Source of the DNA: Chitinophaga pinensis
GTDB taxonomy: Bacteria > Bacteroidota > Bacteroidia > Chitinophagales > CAMDFR01
Length of the DNA stretch: 64,000 nucleotides
Reading direction: 5' to 3'
Assembly (NCBI GenBank): GCA_945860705.1
Contig: CAMART010000011.1
Coordinates: 18,731 to 82,730 of the forward strand
Shown here in pieces: positions 1-12,150 of the stretch (positions are counted from its first letter, which is position 1; each line of letters opens with the position of its first letter). Under the pieces are notes generated by a model. The model did not search any database. It was not told the origin of the DNA and worked only from the letters and a program-made list of their open reading frames with translations. The position numbers and the translations under genes were made by a program.

Positions 1-3000
1 TATTACCTCTTTTGATAGTTCCAAATTTCACTACACCATCTATCTCTGCTACTACAGCTGGATTTAGAGGATTACGAGCTTCAAACAACTCCGTTACTCT
101 TGGAAGACCACCCGTGATATCTCTTGCTTTACTCATCACTCTAGGTATCTTAGCTAAGATAGCACCAGCTTTCACTTTTTGCTTTTCTTCTATAGCTAAG
201 TGGGCACCCACAGGCATATTGTAATATTTACCACCTTCTTTTGTATCAAGTACTATAGAAGGAATCTTAGTTTTATCTTTAGACTCGATGATGATACGCT
301 CTGTGTGACCAGTTTGCTCATCACTTTCTTCTGTGAAGGTGATATTTTCAATAATACTTTCAAATTTGATAGTACCATCTTCGATAGCAAGAATCACGTT
401 ATTAAATGGATCCCATTTACAAATAAGATCATCTTTTTTCACTTTAGCACCATCTTTCACAGCCATAGTAGCACCGTATGGTATCAAATAGTTAAATAAT
501 ACTTTATCTGTATCTGGTTTCATGATTTTAAGCTCACCAGTTCTACCGATTACGATATTTACTACTTCGCCATCTTCATTGGTAGATTTTACAGTTCTAA
601 GACCATCATATACTACTTTACCTTCAAATATTGCTTTAAATTTATCTTCTGACTGAGAAAGTGAAGCGACCCCACCCACGTGGAATGTACGAAGTGTAAG
701 CTGTGTACCTGGCTCACCGATAGACTGTGCTGCTAAAATACCAACAGCATCACCCATTTCTGCAGTTCTGTTTCCTGCAAGGTTTCTACCATAGCATTTT
801 ACACAAACCCCTCTTTGAGTTTCGCAAGTCAATACCGAACGAATATCTACTGCTTCGATATGCGCTGCTTCTATAGTTTTAGCTATTTTCTCATTGATTT
901 CAATACCAGCACTTACTAGTAACTCATCCGTTTCTGGATGATTGATATCATACAAACTAAATCTACCTACGATTCTTTCTGCTAAAGATTCTACTACTAG
1001 ATCATTGTCTTTAAGAGCACTCACTGAGATACCTCTTAGAGTCATACAATCTTCATCTCTGATTACTACATCTTGAGCTACATCCACCAGTCTTCTTGTC
1101 AAGTAACCTGCATCGGCAGTTTTCAAAGCCGTATCTGCAAGACCTTTACGAGCACCGTGAGTAGAGATGAAGTATTCTAGAATCGAAAGACCTTCTTTAA
1201 AGTTTGATAAGATTGGATTTTCGATAACCTCTGAACCTGTAGAACCAGATTTACGTGGCTTAGCCATCAAACCTCTGATACCACCCAACTGCTTGATTTG
1301 AGCTTTAGAACCCCTTGCACCAGAGTCTAGCATCATATATACAGAGTTGAATCCTTGTTTATCTTTAGCCAATCTATCCATAAGGATATTGGTCAATTTA
1401 TTATCTGTTCTACCCCAAGTATCTACTACCTGATTAAATCTCTCAGAGTTAGTAATGAAACCATTTCCATAGTTATCTTGAATCTCATCGATTTCTTTAT
1501 TTGCTTGCTCTATGAATAGTTTTTTCTCTTCAGGGATAATGATATCACCTAAGTTGAAAGAAAGACCACCTTTGAAAGCCCAAGTAAATCCTAATGTTTT
1601 GATCTCATCTAGGAACTTAGCTGTTTTTTGTAAATTCGTATTTACGATGATATCTCCAATGATTTCTCTTAGTGAAGATTTTTTCAAATGTTTATCAATA
1701 AAACCTACTTCTTCAGGAACGAATTGATTGAATAATATTCTTCCTACAGTTGTTTCAATTATTTTATCTACTAGATCATTACCTACTTTTACTTTAGTTT
1801 TTACTTTTACAAAAGCATGAATATCTACTTGTCCTTCGTTCATAGCTATAATAGCTTCTTCAGCACTATAGAATGTTCTACCTTCACCTTTCACAATATT
1901 TTCTTTTGTAGATCTTCTACCATTGGTGATATAGTATAGACCCAAGACCATATCCTGAGATGGAAGAGTGATAGGAGTTCCATTCTGTGGATTCAAAATA
2001 TTGTGTGAAGAAAGCATCAAAGTTTGAGCTTCTAATATTGCAGCATTGCTAAGTGGAACGTGCACAGCCATCTGGTCACCATCAAAATCGGCATTGAATG
2101 AAGTAGTAACCAATGGGTGTAACTGAATAGCTTTACCTTCTACTAATTTTGGCGCAAATGCTTGTATAGAAAGACGGTGAAGTGTCGGAGCTCTATTCAA
2201 TAATACTGGGTGACCTTTCAAAATATTTTCAAGAATATCCCAAACTACTGGCTCTTTTTTATCAACTAATTTCTTAGCAGATTTCACAGTTTTGACGATA
2301 CCTCTTTCGATAAGTTTTCTTATGATAAATGGTTTGAAAAGCTCTGAAGCCATTTCTTTAGGAATACCACACTCGTGTAGTTTCAATGTAGGTCCTACCA
2401 CGATCACCGAACGACCAGAGTAATCTACCCTTTTACCTAATAAGTTTTGACGGAAACGACCTTGTTTACCTTTCAATACATCAGATAAAGATTTTAATGG
2501 TCTACCTCCTTCAGCTTTTACTGCATTCGATTTTTTAGAGTTATCAAATAATGAATCTATAGATTCTTGAAGCATTCTTTTTTCGTTTCTTAAGATTACT
2601 TCTGGAGCTTTTATTTCCAATAGTCTTTTCAAACGATTATTTCTGATAATGACTCTTCTATATAAATCATTCAAATCAGAAGAAGCAAAACGTCCACCAT
2701 CCAATGGCACCAATGGTCTTAACTCTGGTGGTACTACTGGTAAGTGAGTAATCACCATCCATTCTGGTTTATTTTCAAGTCTTTCGTTTGCATCTCTAAA
2801 TGCTTCAACTACGCTCAATCTTTTTAAAGCTTCTGATTTTTTTTGCTGAGAAGTTTCATTAGATGCTTGGTCTCTCAAACTAAATGAAAGAGAATCTAAA
2901 TCTATTCTAGTAAGCATTTCTCTTACTGCTTCAGCACCCATCATAGCCATAAACTTATTAGTATCTGTAGTTGGCAAGTGACTGTTGCCATCTAATTCTG

Positions 3001-3550
3001 GTGCTTCTAGTGCAGATAAATATTCTTCTTCACTCAATAAATCACCAGCTACTAAAATTCTTCTTTCGTATTCTTCTTTTTCGTTTAGCATAGTGATACC
3101 TTCTGATGCTTTACCAGCTTGAATCACTAAATATCTTTCGTAGTAAACGATTGATTCTAGTTTCTTTGAAGACATACCTAATAGATAACCAATTTTATTG
3201 GGAAGAGATTTGAAATACCAGATGTGAACTACAGGCACTACCAATTTGATATGACCCATACGCTCTCTACGTACTTTCTTTTCTGTCACTTCCACACCAC
3301 ATCTATCACACACGATTCCTTTATATCGGATTCTCTTATATTTTCCACAGTAGCATTCGTAATCTTTTACTGGTCCAAAAATTCTTTCGCAGAAAAGACC
3401 ATCACGCTCTGGTTTATAAGTACGATAATTAATAGTCTCTGGTTTTAAAATCTCCCCAAAAGACTGCTCCAAAATTCTATCTGGAGACGCAAGACCAATA
3501 ATGATTTTGTTAAAATCGTTTCTTATTTGTTTTTCCTTAACTACAGGCAT
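1..3550 (-). CDS. rpoC: DNA-directed RNA polymerase subunit beta', 3' end cut by the window
   Basis: This gene encodes the largest catalytic subunit of RNA polymerase. The start is the ATG at 3550-3548 ([16 protein letters not shown]). The frame stays open to the left edge and gives 1183 codons, so roughly the last 240 residues of a usual Bacteroidota RpoC (about 1430 residues) are missing. The N-terminal zinc site CYCGK...CDRCG lies near residues 66-82. The catalytic magnesium motif NADFDGD is at residues 486-492. A second cysteine cluster ([19 protein letters not shown]) is read near 780-840. It follows rpoB by 60 bases on the same strand and is surely cotranscribed with it. Identity is certain from motifs and context; only the C-terminus is unseen. 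Confidence 0.98.
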   Translation of the reverse strand, partial: MPVVKEKQIRNDFNKIIIGLASPDRILEQSFGEILKPETINYRTYKPERDGLFCERIFGPVKDYECYCGKYKRIRYKGIVCDRCGVEVTEKKVRRERMGHIKLVVPVVHIWYFKSLPNKIGYLLGMSSKKLESIVYYERYLVIQAGKASEGITMLNEKEEYERRILVAGDLLSEEEYLSALEAPELDGNSHLPTTDTNKFMAMMGAEAVREMLTRIDLDSLSFSLRDQASNETSQQKKSEALKRLSVVEAFRDANERLENKPEWMVITHLPVVPPELRPLVPLDGGRFASSDLNDLYRRVIIRNNRLKRLLEIKAPEVILRNEKRMLQESIDSLFDNSKKSNAVKAEGGRPLKSLSDVLKGKQGRFRQNLLGKRVDYSGRSVIVVGPTLKLHECGIPKEMASELFKPFIIRKLIERGIVKTVKSAKKLVDKKEPVVWDILENILKGHPVLLNRAPTLHRLSIQAFAPKLVEGKAIQLHPLVTTSFNADFDGDQMAVHVPLSNAAILEAQTLMLSSHNILNPQNGTPITLPSQDMVLGLYYITNGRRSTKENIVKGEGRTFYSAEEAIIAMNEGQVDIHAFVKVKTKVKVGNDLVDKIIETTVGRILFNQFVPEEVGFIDKHLKKSSLREIIGDIIVNTNLQKTAKFLDEIKTLGFTWAFKGGLSFNLGDIIIPEEKKLFIEQANKEIDEIQDNYGNGFITNSERFNQVVDTWGRTDNKLTNILMDRLAKDKQGFNSVYMMLDSGARGSKAQIKQLGGIRGLMAKPRKSGSTGSEVIENPILSNFKEGLSILEYFISTHGARKGLADTALKTADAGYLTRRLVDVAQDVVIRDEDCMTLRGISVSALKDNDLVVESLAERIVGRFSLYDINHPETDELLVSAGIEINEKIAKTIEAAHIEAVDIRSVLTCETQRGVCVKCYGRNLAGNRTAEMGDAVGILAAQSIGEPGTQLTLRTFHVGGVASLSQSEDKFKAIFEGKVVYDGLRTVKSTNEDGEVVNIVIGRTGELKIMKPDTDKVLFNYLIPYGATMAVKDGAKVKKDDLICKWDPFNNVILAIEDGTIKFESIIENITFTEESDEQTGHTERIIIESKDKTKIPSIVLDTKEGGKYYNMPVGAHLAIEEKQKVKAGAILAKIPRVMSKARDITGGLPRVTELFEARNPLNPAVVAEIDGVVKFGTIKRGN

Positions 3551-3610
3551 ATTATTGATATTTTATTATTTACTAAAAAATTTGTTTTGCTTTTGAAATT
3601 AAAAATGATC

Positions 3611-6600
3611 TTATTCAAATTTTAAATCTAAAGCTAAACCTCTCAACTCTTGCACTAATACGTTGAATGATTCTGGAATACCTGGTGTTGGAAGGTTTTC
3701 GCCTTTTACGATAGCTTCGTAAGTTTTAGCTCTACCTATGATATCATCAGATTTTACAGTGATTAACTCTCTCAATATATTAGATGCACCAAATGCTTCT
3801 AGTGCCCATACCTCCATCTCACCAAAACGCTGACCACCAAACTGAGCTTTACCACCCAATGGTTGTTGTGTAATCAATGAGTATGGTCCTATAGAACGTG
3901 CGTGCATTTTATCATCTACCATGTGTGCAAGTTTCAGCATATAGATAACCCCTACTGTAGTTGGCTGGTGGAATCTCTCTCCAGTTTCACCATCATGTAA
4001 GTATGTTCTACCAAACTCTGGAAGACCTGCTTCATCTATATAATGTTTGATTTCGCTCAAGTGTGCACCATCAAAGATTGGAGTTGCAAATTTTAATCCT
4101 AACTCCATACCTGCCCAACCTAGAACTGATTCATAAATCTGACCTAAGTTCATACGTGAAGGCACCCCTAGTGGATTCAATACAATATCTACTGGTGTTC
4201 CGTCTTCAAGGAATGGCATATCTTCTTTACGTACTATTTTAGATACGATACCTTTGTTACCGTGTCTACCTGCCATCTTATCACCTACTTTAAGTTTACG
4301 CTTTTTAGCTATATAAACTTTTGCAAGTTTCAATACTCCTGCAGGAAGTTCATCACCAATAGTCAATGCAAATCTTTCTCTTTTGTATCTTGCCACTTCT
4401 TCGTTTGAACGAATAGTAAAGTTATGCAAAAGGAATTTGATCATTTCATTAGTATCTTCTTCTTTTGTCCATTTAGCAGCATCAAGATTTGTAAAATCTA
4501 AATCTTTCATTACTTTTAAAGAGAACTTAGCACCTTTTGGAAGAACTTCTTCTTTGTAGTTTGTATAAACACCTGCAGTAGTTTTTCCGTCAATTAGATG
4601 TAGTAATTTATCTAACATCACTTTTTTAATTTCTGCAAGATTTTTGCTATGTTCTGTTTCTAGATTATCTACTACAACTTTTTCGTGAGCTTTAGAGTTC
4701 TTATCTTTTTTTACTTTTTCAAAAAGTTTTTTACCAATAATAACTCCTCTTGTACTTGGTGGTACTTTCAATGATGCATCTTTTACATCACCTGCTTTAT
4801 CACCAAATATAGCTCTTAAAAGTTTTTCTTCTGGTGTAGGATCACTTTCTCCTTTTGGAGTAATTTTTCCTATCAAAATATCACCTTCTTTCACATTTGC
4901 ACCGATACGGATGATTCCATACTCATCTAAGTCTTTTGTAGCTTCTTCACTTACGTTTGGAATATCTGCAGTCAATTCTTCCTCTCCAAGTTTTGTATCT
5001 CTTACATCCAATTCATACTCTTCGATATGTAATGAAGTAAATACATCTTCATGTACTACTCTTTCAGAAATCACGATAGCATCCTCAAAGTTGTATCCTT
5101 TCCATGGCATGAATGCTACTTTAAGGTTACGTCCTAAAGCTAACTCACCATTTTGAGTAGCAAATCCTTCACAAAGAATTTGACCTTTTTTTACTTTTTG
5201 ACCTTTCTTTACGATTGGTTTCAAGTTGATACAAGTATCTTGGTTGGTTCTTCTAAATTTAGGAAGTCTATATGATTTTACATCTTCTTGGAATGAAATA
5301 GATTTTGCTTTTTCATCTCTATCATATCTGATAATGATTTCATTTGCATCTACATATTCTACTACTCCATCGCCATCTGCATTAATTAGGTTTCTAGAAT
5401 ATTGAGCTACATCTTTTTCTACACCTGTACCTACTATTGGAGACTCTGGTCTCAATAAAGGTACCGCTTGACGTTGCATGTTCGAACCCATCAAGGCACG
5501 ATTGGCATCATCATGCTCTAAGAACGGAATCAATGAAGCAGAAACACCCACGATTTGGTTTGGTGCCACATCCATAAATTCTACATCATCTGGAGCTAAA
5601 ATTGGGAAATCACCTTGCTCACGAGCTTTTACTTTATCGTTTTCAAATGCACCATTATCATGAAGCATTTCATTTGCTTGAGCTATTTTTTTATCATCTT
5701 CTTCTTCTGCAGATAAATAAGTAATATCCGATTTTAAATCTACTTTACCTTTTACTACTTTTCTATATGGAGTTTCGATGAAACCCATTCTATTTACTTT
5801 TGCGTGTACACAAAGAGTAGATATCAAACCAATGTTTGGTCCTTCTGGAGTTTCAATAGTACATAATCTACCATAGTGAGAATAATGAACATCTCGCACC
5901 TCGAAACCTGCTCTTTCTCTACTCAAACCTCCAGGTCCTAATGCTGAAATTCTTCTTTTATTTGTAATCTCTGCAAGTGGATTTGTTTGATCTAAGAATT
6001 GAGATAATTGAGAAGTACCAAAGAATGAATTGATAACAGATGAAAGTGTTCTTGAGTTGATCAAATCTGTAGGAGTAAATACTTCATTATCTCTTACGTT
6101 CATTCTTTCTCTGATAGTACGAGCCATACGAGCTAAACCAACACCAAACTGAGCATATAACTGCTCTCCTACTGTACGTACTCTTCTATTGCTCAAGTGA
6201 TCGATATCATCTATCTCTGCTTTAGCATTAGTCAATTGTACTAAATACTTGATGATAGAAACGATATCTTCTTTAGACATTGTTTTGTTTTCATACGAAG
6301 CATTTAAGCCCAATTTTTTATTCATTTTGTATCTACCTACTTCGCCCAAATCATATCTCTTATCAGAGAAGAATAATTTGTCGATGATACCTCTAGCAGT
6401 ATCTTCATCAGGTGGATCTGTACCTCTTAATTGTCTGTAGATGTGGTTAAGTGCCTCCATCTCAGAGTTAGAAGTATCTTTTTGTAATGTATTTGCTATG
6501 ATAGAGAAATCTGCAGATAATACTTCTTTTTGAAGAATCACTGTTTTAGCGCCTGATTCTACAATCAAGTCAATCATTTCTTCTTCTATCACTAAATCTC

Positions 6601-7429
6601 TTTCTAGCAATACTTCATTTCTTTCGATAGAAACTACCTCTCCAGTATCTTCATCTACGAAATCTTCAATCCATGTTTTTAAAACTCTAGCAGCTAATCT
6701 TCTACCTACAACAGCTTTAATAGATTTTTTACTTATTTGTATTTCATCTGCAAGATCAAATAGAGATAAAATAGAAGCATCTGTATCGTATCCTATTGCT
6801 CTCAAAAGCATAGTAACAGGAAACTTCTTTTTTCTATCAATATAAGCGTACATTACGTTATTGATATCTGTAGCAAACTCCATCCAAGCACCCTTGAAAG
6901 GAATCACTCTAGCAGAATATATTTTTGTACCATTTGGGTGATAACTTTGACCGAAGAATACACCAGGTGAACGGTGAAGCTGAGATACAACTACACGTTC
7001 TGCACCATTTATAATAAAAGTTCCTTTATGTGTCATGTAAGGAATATTTCCTAAGAACACTTCTTGAACTATTGTTTTAAAATCTATGTGCTCTACATCA
7101 TTACATGACAGTTTTAATTTTGCCTTTATAGGCACACTGTATGTAACACCTCTTTCTATACATTCGTCTATTGTAAAACGAGGAGGATCTATAGAGAAAT
7201 CAAGAAATTCTAAGTTGAAGATATTTCTTGCATCAGAAATTGGAAAGTTTTCTAAAAACACATTATATAAACCTTCTTTTTTTCTATTTTCTGGAGTAGT
7301 TTCTATTTGAAAAAACTCTTTGAAAGACTGTAACTGTATATCCAAAAAGTCAGGATACGGAGCTCTTTGTTTGGTTTTACCAAAATTGATTCTCTCGCCA
7401 GCCACTATGTTATTTTTGCTTTGAGCCAT
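3611..7429 (-). CDS. rpoB: DNA-directed RNA polymerase subunit beta
   Basis: This is the second large RNA polymerase subunit, 1272 residues, the normal size for Bacteroidota. It contains the rifampicin-binding region ([20 protein letters not shown]) followed by [19 protein letters not shown] and [10 protein letters not shown]. The C-terminal [18 protein letters not shown] block is present. Within the rifampicin region the position equivalent to E. coli His526 is Asn490 here, and Ser522 is Ala, as seen directly in the codons near 5960. The gene lies between rplL and rpoC, the conserved order. A long imperfect hairpin occupies the rplL-rpoB gap and may adjust the ratio of polymerase to ribosomal protein mRNA. 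Confidence 0.99.
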   Translation of the reverse strand: MAQSKNNIVAGERINFGKTKQRAPYPDFLDIQLQSFKEFFQIETTPENRKKEGLYNVFLENFPISDARNIFNLEFLDFSIDPPRFTIDECIERGVTYSVPIKAKLKLSCNDVEHIDFKTIVQEVFLGNIPYMTHKGTFIINGAERVVVSQLHRSPGVFFGQSYHPNGTKIYSARVIPFKGAWMEFATDINNVMYAYIDRKKKFPVTMLLRAIGYDTDASILSLFDLADEIQISKKSIKAVVGRRLAARVLKTWIEDFVDEDTGEVVSIERNEVLLERDLVIEEEMIDLIVESGAKTVILQKEVLSADFSIIANTLQKDTSNSEMEALNHIYRQLRGTDPPDEDTARGIIDKLFFSDKRYDLGEVGRYKMNKKLGLNASYENKTMSKEDIVSIIKYLVQLTNAKAEIDDIDHLSNRRVRTVGEQLYAQFGVGLARMARTIRERMNVRDNEVFTPTDLINSRTLSSVINSFFGTSQLSQFLDQTNPLAEITNKRRISALGPGGLSRERAGFEVRDVHYSHYGRLCTIETPEGPNIGLISTLCVHAKVNRMGFIETPYRKVVKGKVDLKSDITYLSAEEEDDKKIAQANEMLHDNGAFENDKVKAREQGDFPILAPDDVEFMDVAPNQIVGVSASLIPFLEHDDANRALMGSNMQRQAVPLLRPESPIVGTGVEKDVAQYSRNLINADGDGVVEYVDANEIIIRYDRDEKAKSISFQEDVKSYRLPKFRRTNQDTCINLKPIVKKGQKVKKGQILCEGFATQNGELALGRNLKVAFMPWKGYNFEDAIVISERVVHEDVFTSLHIEEYELDVRDTKLGEEELTADIPNVSEEATKDLDEYGIIRIGANVKEGDILIGKITPKGESDPTPEEKLLRAIFGDKAGDVKDASLKVPPSTRGVIIGKKLFEKVKKDKNSKAHEKVVVDNLETEHSKNLAEIKKVMLDKLLHLIDGKTTAGVYTNYKEEVLPKGAKFSLKVMKDLDFTNLDAAKWTKEEDTNEMIKFLLHNFTIRSNEEVARYKRERFALTIGDELPAGVLKLAKVYIAKKRKLKVGDKMAGRHGNKGIVSKIVRKEDMPFLEDGTPVDIVLNPLGVPSRMNLGQIYESVLGWAGMELGLKFATPIFDGAHLSEIKHYIDEAGLPEFGRTYLHDGETGERFHQPTTVGVIYMLKLAHMVDDKMHARSIGPYSLITQQPLGGKAQFGGQRFGEMEVWALEAFGASNILRELITVKSDDIIGRAKTYEAIVKGENLPTPGIPESFNVLVQELRGLALDLKFE

Positions 7430-7473
7430 TATTTATTGTTATTATTATTGTTAAACGCCTATAAATAAGTTTA

Positions 7474-7506
7474 GGTTTGGATGCATTTTGCAATGCAATC
7501 CAAACC
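7474..7506 (-). other. Hairpin in the rplL-rpoB spacer
   Basis: Arms GGTTTGGATGCATT and AATGC-A-ATCCAAACC pair over 14 base pairs with one bulged A and a 4-base loop. There is no T-run on the minus strand after it, so it is not a simple terminator. In E. coli the same spacer holds an attenuator and an RNase III site. A comparable processing role here is inferred from position and shape only. Confidence 0.55.
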
Positions 7507-7532
7507 CTAATGTATTGATAACTAGTATCTTA

Positions 7533-7907
7533 CTATTTAATTTCAACCTCAGCTCCTGCTTCAGTTAATTGTTTAGCTACAGTTTCAGCATCTGCTTTAG
7601 AGATTTTTTCTTTGATAACACCGTTACCTGCATCTACTAAGTCTTTAGCTTCTTTCAAACCTAAACCTGTAATATCTTTAACGATTTTTACTACGTTTAG
7701 TTTTTGAGCTCCTGCACTTTTAAGAATTACATCGAATTCAGTTTTTTCAACTTCAGCTGCTGCGCCACCGCCACCTGCTGCTGCTACTGCTACTGCCGCT
7801 GCTGCTGGTTCGATACCGTACTCATCTTTTAAGATTTTAGCTAATTCGTTTACATCTTTTACTGAAAGATTTACTAGTTGGTCTGCTAATGATTTTAAAT
7901 CTGCCAT
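7533..7907 (-). CDS. rplL: 50S ribosomal protein L7/L12
   Basis: This is the ribosomal stalk protein that recruits translation GTPases, 124 residues. The N-terminal dimerisation part ([16 protein letters not shown]) is followed by the Ala/Gly-rich hinge ([20 protein letters not shown], about residues 33-52). The C-terminal factor-binding domain contains [20 protein letters not shown] and [14 protein letters not shown]. It follows rplJ by 50 bases, as expected for the L10-L7/L12 stalk pair that assembles as one complex. Length and domains are normal. Confidence 0.99.
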   Translation of the reverse strand: MADLKSLADQLVNLSVKDVNELAKILKDEYGIEPAAAAVAVAAAGGGGAAAEVEKTEFDVILKSAGAQKLNVVKIVKDITGLGLKEAKDLVDAGNGVIKEKISKADAETVAKQLTEAGAEVEIK

Positions 7908-7957
7908 TTTTTATTTTTGTTTAATTGGTTAAAAATTTTTGTTTGAATTTTTATAGA

Positions 7958-8482
7958 CTATTCTGGTCTTTCTGATAAGGTCTTAACGATACCTGCAAGT
8001 TTGCCACCACTTGATTGTAATGCAGAGAGAACGTTTTTAGCAGGAGATTGTAACAATCCAATGATTTCGCCTACTAATTCTTCTTTCGATTTTAGTTTGC
8101 TTAATACATCGATTTGGTTGTCTCCTTCAAAAATAGATGATTCTATATAAGCAACCTTTAATACTGGTTTCTCATTAGACTCTCTAAATTCTTTCAATAC
8201 AGTTGCTGGCGTTTTTGCTACTGAAGAGAACATTACAGATGTAGGACCATTTAAAGAGCTATAAACTCCGCTATAATCTACACCTTCTTGTGCTTCAAGT
8301 GCTTTACGTATCAACGTATTTTTCGCTACTCTGAATTCAATTCCTTTTTCAAAACATTTTCTTCTGAACTTGTTGATAGTTTCAACAGTAAGAGCAGAAG
8401 CATCTGTAATATAAAAGATATTGTTTGACGCAAACTTTTCAGTAAGTTCGATAAGAACTTGATTTTTTTCTTGTTTTGTCAT
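7958..8482 (-). CDS. rplJ: 50S ribosomal protein L10
   Basis: This is the stalk base protein of the 50S subunit that binds 23S rRNA and carries L7/L12 dimers, 174 residues. It begins MTKQEKNQVLIELTEKFASN and has the conserved segment FRVAKNTLIRKALE. Its ATG at 8482 is only two bases after the rplA stop. There is therefore no room for the structured L10 leader that mediates autogenous control in E. coli, and regulation must act elsewhere in the operon or by coupling to rplA. Confidence 0.98.
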   Translation of the reverse strand: MTKQEKNQVLIELTEKFASNNIFYITDASALTVETINKFRRKCFEKGIEFRVAKNTLIRKALEAQEGVDYSGVYSSLNGPTSVMFSSVAKTPATVLKEFRESNEKPVLKVAYIESSIFEGDNQIDVLSKLKSKEELVGEIIGLLQSPAKNVLSALQSSGGKLAGIVKTLSERPE

Positions 8483-8484
8483 AA

Positions 8485-9180
8485 TTAATTTCCGCTTACA
8501 GATTTAGGATCAATTTTAATACCTGGACTCATTGTAGAAGCCATAGAAATGCTTTTCATATAAGTACCTTTAGCAGAAGATGGTTTCATCTTTACTAATG
8601 TGCTTAATAATTCATCAGCATTGTCTTTAATCTGCTCTGGAGTAAATGATACTTTGCCAATAGATGCATGAACGATACCGAACTTGTCTACTCTGAAGGC
8701 AATTTTACCTTTTTTTACTTCTTCTACAGCTTTCCCAACCTCAGGTGTAACTGTTCCTGATTTAGGATTTGGCATAAGGTTACGTGGTCCTAGTACGCGG
8801 CCTAATCTTGCGATTTTAGCCATTACGTTAGGGGAAGCTACTACCACATCAACGTCTGTCCAACCTTTTTCTATTTTTTCTATAAATTCGTCTAAGCCTA
8901 CGTAGTCTGCACCTGCTGCTCTTGCTTCTTCTTCTTTATCTGGAGTAGTCAATACTAGCACTGACTTAGTTCTACCAGAACCATGAGGCAAAGATACAGT
9001 TCCTCTAAGTGCTTGATCTGCTTTACGTGGATCTACTCCTAAACGTACGTGCAAATCTACAGATGCATTAAATTTTGCAATGTTAACTTCTTTAACAAGT
9101 GCTGCGGCATTTTCAAGAGAATATAGCTTTGTGCTATCTACTTTCCCATCTACTGCCTTCCTCTTTTTTGTTGTATTCAT
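8485..9180 (-). CDS. rplA: 50S ribosomal protein L1
   Basis: This is the L1 stalk protein of the large subunit, which moves E-site tRNA and in many bacteria represses its own operon. It has 231 residues and contains the family signature [18 protein letters not shown] near residues 127-144. Further family features are [20 protein letters not shown] and the C-terminal [14 protein letters not shown]. It lies 43 bases after rplK and 2 bases before rplJ, the usual order. The start ATG at 9180 gives a lysine/arginine-rich N-terminus typical of the family. Confidence 0.98.
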   Translation of the reverse strand: MNTTKKRKAVDGKVDSTKLYSLENAAALVKEVNIAKFNASVDLHVRLGVDPRKADQALRGTVSLPHGSGRTKSVLVLTTPDKEEEARAAGADYVGLDEFIEKIEKGWTDVDVVVASPNVMAKIARLGRVLGPRNLMPNPKSGTVTPEVGKAVEEVKKGKIAFRVDKFGIVHASIGKVSFTPEQIKDNADELLSTLVKMKPSSAKGTYMKSISMASTMSPGIKIDPKSVSGN

Positions 9181-9223
9181 ACTGAGGTTTTTTTGATTTG
9201 ATGATTAAATAATAAATAAATTT

Positions 9224-9667
9224 TTAGTTTTCCCAAGGTGCTTTACCTGAAACTGTAACACCCATACTACGAGCAGTACCTGCTACCATTTTCATAGCAG
9301 ACTCTTCTGTAAAACAGTTTAAGTCTGGCATTTTAATAGCTGCGATGTCTTTAATTTGATCCCAATTGATAGAACCCATTTTAAGACGATTGCTTTGAGC
9401 AGAACCTTTAGCTATTTTGATAGATTCCATAATCAAATTTGCTGCAGGTGGAGTTTTGATCTCAAATGTGAAAGATTTGTCTTTGTAAACTGTAAGAATC
9501 ACTGGACAAACTTTGCCCATTTTGTCTTGTGTTCTAGCATTGAACTGTTTACAAAATTCCATAATGTTCACCCCTTTAGAACCTAGTGCTGGTCCGATCG
9601 GTGGTGCCGGGTTCGCTTGCCCTCCCTTTACTTGTAACTTTACAAAGGTTTCGATTTCTTTTGCCAT
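9224..9667 (-). CDS. rplK: 50S ribosomal protein L11
   Basis: This protein of the GTPase-associated centre has 147 residues. The N-terminal domain holds the proline-rich segment [20 protein letters not shown], where thiostrepton acts in other bacteria. The C-terminal rRNA-binding domain contains KTPPAANLI and [10 protein letters not shown]. It sits 23 bases after nusG, so the five genes nusG-rplK-rplA-rplJ-rplL are tightly packed and probably one transcript. Confidence 0.99.
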   Translation of the reverse strand: MAKEIETFVKLQVKGGQANPAPPIGPALGSKGVNIMEFCKQFNARTQDKMGKVCPVILTVYKDKSFTFEIKTPPAANLIMESIKIAKGSAQSNRLKMGSINWDQIKDIAAIKMPDLNCFTEESAMKMVAGTARSMGVTVSGKAPWEN

Positions 9668-9690
9668 GATAAATATTTGTTATATAAAAT

Positions 9691-10263
9691 TTATGATACT
9701 TTTTCTACCTGAACGAAGTTTACCTCTACTGGTGTTCTTCTTCCAAATATTTTTACTATTACTTTTAATTTTTTCTTTTCTTCAAAAATTTCTTCAATGG
9801 TTCCTGAGAATTCATTGAATGGTCCATCTATTATTTTCACTGTTTCATTGATGATATATGGTTCTACGTTTACTTCTCCTGTTTCTGTTATTTCATCAAA
9901 TTTTCCAAATAATTTTTGTACCTCACTATTTCTTAATGGCTCAGGTTTATTGTCTTTACCACCTAAGAAATTCATAACATTTGGTAAGCTTCTCAGTTCT
10001 GCAACTATATCAGAGTTGAGTCCTGGGGGAGCAACTTCTATATATAAATATCCAGGAAAAAGTGTTTTTTCTTTTACTACTTTTTTACCTGCTTTAATTT
10101 GATATACTTTTTCAGTTGGGATAAGTACTTGAGTCACTACTTTGTCCATTCCTGAACGTTTCAACTCTATATCCATATGAGCCTTGATTTTATTCTCTTG
10201 GCCACTGAATACTTTTAGTACGTACCACTTACTTTCTTTCTTATTTTCCAATGTTATCATCAT
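9691..10263 (-). CDS. nusG: Transcription termination/antitermination factor NusG
   Basis: NusG binds the RNA polymerase clamp and links it to ribosomes or Rho. The 190-residue protein has the N-terminal NGN domain (KWYVLKVFSGQENKIKAHMD and FPGYLYIEV). The C-terminal KOW domain (VKIIDGPFNEFSGTIEEI) follows at about residues 136-190. Two adjacent ATG codons open the frame and either could be used. It follows secE, the near-universal bacterial pairing. Confidence 0.98.
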   Translation of the reverse strand: MMITLENKKESKWYVLKVFSGQENKIKAHMDIELKRSGMDKVVTQVLIPTEKVYQIKAGKKVVKEKTLFPGYLYIEVAPPGLNSDIVAELRSLPNVMNFLGGKDNKPEPLRNSEVQKLFGKFDEITETGEVNVEPYIINETVKIIDGPFNEFSGTIEEIFEEKKKLKVIVKIFGRRTPVEVNFVQVEKVS

Positions 10264-10294
10264 ATAATTAGCTTTCTACTTTTTTGAATTTTTA

Positions 10295-10495
10295 TTATCC
10301 AAATATTTTTTTGTATAATAATTCTACAATAGTGTATCTAGCTGCTGTATCCATCAACCATACAATAATAGATATGATAAGCGTACCTATCAAAACTACT
10401 ATAGTGCTAGATTGTAGCTCTTGCCATGTAGGCCAGCTTACTTTATTTACTAGCTCATTGTACGACTCTTGTATATATAGTTTTACACGATCCAT
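10295..10495 (-). CDS. secE: Preprotein translocase subunit SecE
   Basis: This is the small essential membrane subunit of the SecYEG channel, 66 residues, of the short one-helix type. The amphipathic segment ESYNELVNKVSWPTWQELQ carries the conserved VSWPT motif. It is followed by one transmembrane helix (STIVVLIGTLIISIIVWLMD, about residues 30-49). It lies between tRNA-Trp and nusG, as in most bacteria. Confidence 0.97.
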   Translation of the reverse strand: MDRVKLYIQESYNELVNKVSWPTWQELQSSTIVVLIGTLIISIIVWLMDTAARYTIVELLYKKIFG

Positions 10496-10546
10496 TTTTA
10501 TTTTATATTTAATACACTTTCGTGTGTTTTATTTTACTTTATCTAG

Positions 10547-10617
10547 CACGGGTACTAGGATTCGAACCCAGATCAAAGGTTTTGGAGACCCGTATGCTAC
10601 CATTGCACCATACCCGT
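10547..10617 (-). tRNA. tRNA-Trp (anticodon CCA)
   Basis: The acceptor stem ACGGGTA/TACCCGT, D arm, anticodon loop CTCCAAA and T arm GGGTTCGAATCC are all readable. The anticodon CCA makes it tRNA-Trp. No 3' CCA is encoded. It lies between tuf and secE, a conserved position. Confidence 0.96.
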
Positions 10618-10625
10618 ATTAAAGA

Positions 10626-10654
10626 AGTATAGTTAGGCTGTGCCTAACTATACT
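10626..10654 (-). terminator. Perfect 13-bp hairpin between tuf and tRNA-Trp
   Basis: The arms AGTATAGTTAGGC and GCCTAACTATACT are perfect complements around a 3-base loop. On the minus strand no strong T-run follows, so it could be a partial terminator or a processing signal separating the tuf mRNA from tRNA-Trp and secE. Confidence 0.6.
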
Positions 10655-10665
10655 CTTATTTAATA

Positions 10666-11853
10666 CTATTTAATGATTTCTGTAACTTGACCAGCACCTA
10701 CTGTTCTACCACCCTCACGGATAGCGAAACGTAAACCTTTCTCTAACGCTACTGGGTAGATAAGTTTTACTGAAAGTGTGATATTGTCACCTGGCATAAC
10801 CATTTCAGTGTTTTCTGGAAGTGTAATTTCACCAGTAACATCTGTAGTTCTTAAATAGAACTGTGGTCTATACTTATTGAAGAATGGAGTATGACGTCCA
10901 CCTTCTTCTTTGCTCAATACGTAAACCTCACATTTGAATTCTGTATGTGGGTTACCAGTACCTGGTTTGCAGATAACTTGACCTCTTTTGATGTCAGTTT
11001 TCTCAACACCTCTTAAAAGGATACCAACGTTTTCACCAGCTTCACCAGTATCAAGGATTTTTCTAAACATCTCTACCCCTGTACAAGTTGATTTCATTGG
11101 AGCTTCGTTAGAAAGACCTACGATTTCTACTGCATCACCTGTATTGATAACACCTCTCTCGATTCTACCTGTAGCTACAGTACCTCTACCTGTGATAGAG
11201 AATACATCTTCTACTGGCATCAAGAATGGAAGATCAACTGGTCTTGGTGGAACTGGAATCCAGCTATCCACTGCGTCCATCAATTTCTCGATAGCAGCAA
11301 CACCGTTTGGCTCACCATTCAAAGCTGCTAAAGCAGAACCTTGAATAACTGGAGAACTTTCTTCAAATCCGTAGAATTTCAAAAGATCTCTGATTTCCAT
11401 TTCACCTAATTCTAAGAATTCAGGATCGTCAACTAAGTCAACTTTATTCATGAAAACTACGATTTTAGGCACCCCTACTTGACGAGCTAAAAGTATATGC
11501 TCTCTAGTTTGTGGCATAGGACCATCAGTAGCAGCTACTACTAGGATAGCTCCATCCATTTGAGCTGCACCTGTTACCATGTTTTTAATATAATCCGCGT
11601 GACCTGGACAATCTACGTGAGCGTAGTGTCTAGACGTTGTTTGATATTCTACGTGAGCTGTATTAATAGTAATACCTCTTTCTTTTTCTTCTGGAGCTGC
11701 ATCGATAGAATCATAATCTTTTTTCTCTGCAAGACCTTTTCCTGCTAGTACGTTTGTGATTGCGGCAGTTAAAGTAGTTTTACCGTGATCTACGTGACCA
11801 ATTGTACCAATGTTTACATGGGGCTTGGTTCTTTCAAATTTCTCTTTAGCCAT
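10666..11853 (-). CDS. tuf: Elongation factor Tu
   Basis: EF-Tu is the GTPase that delivers aminoacyl-tRNA to the ribosome; it has 395 residues, normal length. The G1 P-loop GHVDHGKT is at residues 19-26. The switch II motif DCPGHADY, the NKVD guanine-recognition motif and [11 protein letters not shown] in switch I are intact. Domains II and III follow ([25 protein letters not shown]). It stands directly downstream of four tRNA genes and upstream of tRNA-Trp-secE, the classical tRNA-tuf operon. Only this tuf copy is in the window. Confidence 0.99.
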   Translation of the reverse strand: MAKEKFERTKPHVNIGTIGHVDHGKTTLTAAITNVLAGKGLAEKKDYDSIDAAPEEKERGITINTAHVEYQTTSRHYAHVDCPGHADYIKNMVTGAAQMDGAILVVAATDGPMPQTREHILLARQVGVPKIVVFMNKVDLVDDPEFLELGEMEIRDLLKFYGFEESSPVIQGSALAALNGEPNGVAAIEKLMDAVDSWIPVPPRPVDLPFLMPVEDVFSITGRGTVATGRIERGVINTGDAVEIVGLSNEAPMKSTCTGVEMFRKILDTGEAGENVGILLRGVEKTDIKRGQVICKPGTGNPHTEFKCEVYVLSKEEGGRHTPFFNKYRPQFYLRTTDVTGEITLPENTEMVMPGDNITLSVKLIYPVALEKGLRFAIREGGRTVGAGQVTEIIK

Positions 11854-12013
11854 TTTGTTTTTTTGTTTTTGTTATTGAATTAATAATAATAGATTGAGTA
11901 ACATTTTTATTAAAAGTAGTGCTTTCGCTATATATAAAAATAGAGCATATATGCACTATCGATTAATTGTTTTTTTTGTAAAGTGTCTACTATAGTTTGG
12001 TTATAAAAACATG

Positions 12014-12085
<72 letters not shown>

Positions 12086-12150
12086 TAGTAAATTAGTACA
12101 AAAAAATGGAAGCTTATTTTATACTAATTTTTCTTTACAGATATAAATGG

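Noticed and set aside
3224..3448. Plus-strand open frames across rpoB, rpoC, rplK, nusG and tuf
   Set aside because: They are shadows of highly conserved minus-strand genes and encode no recognisable protein.
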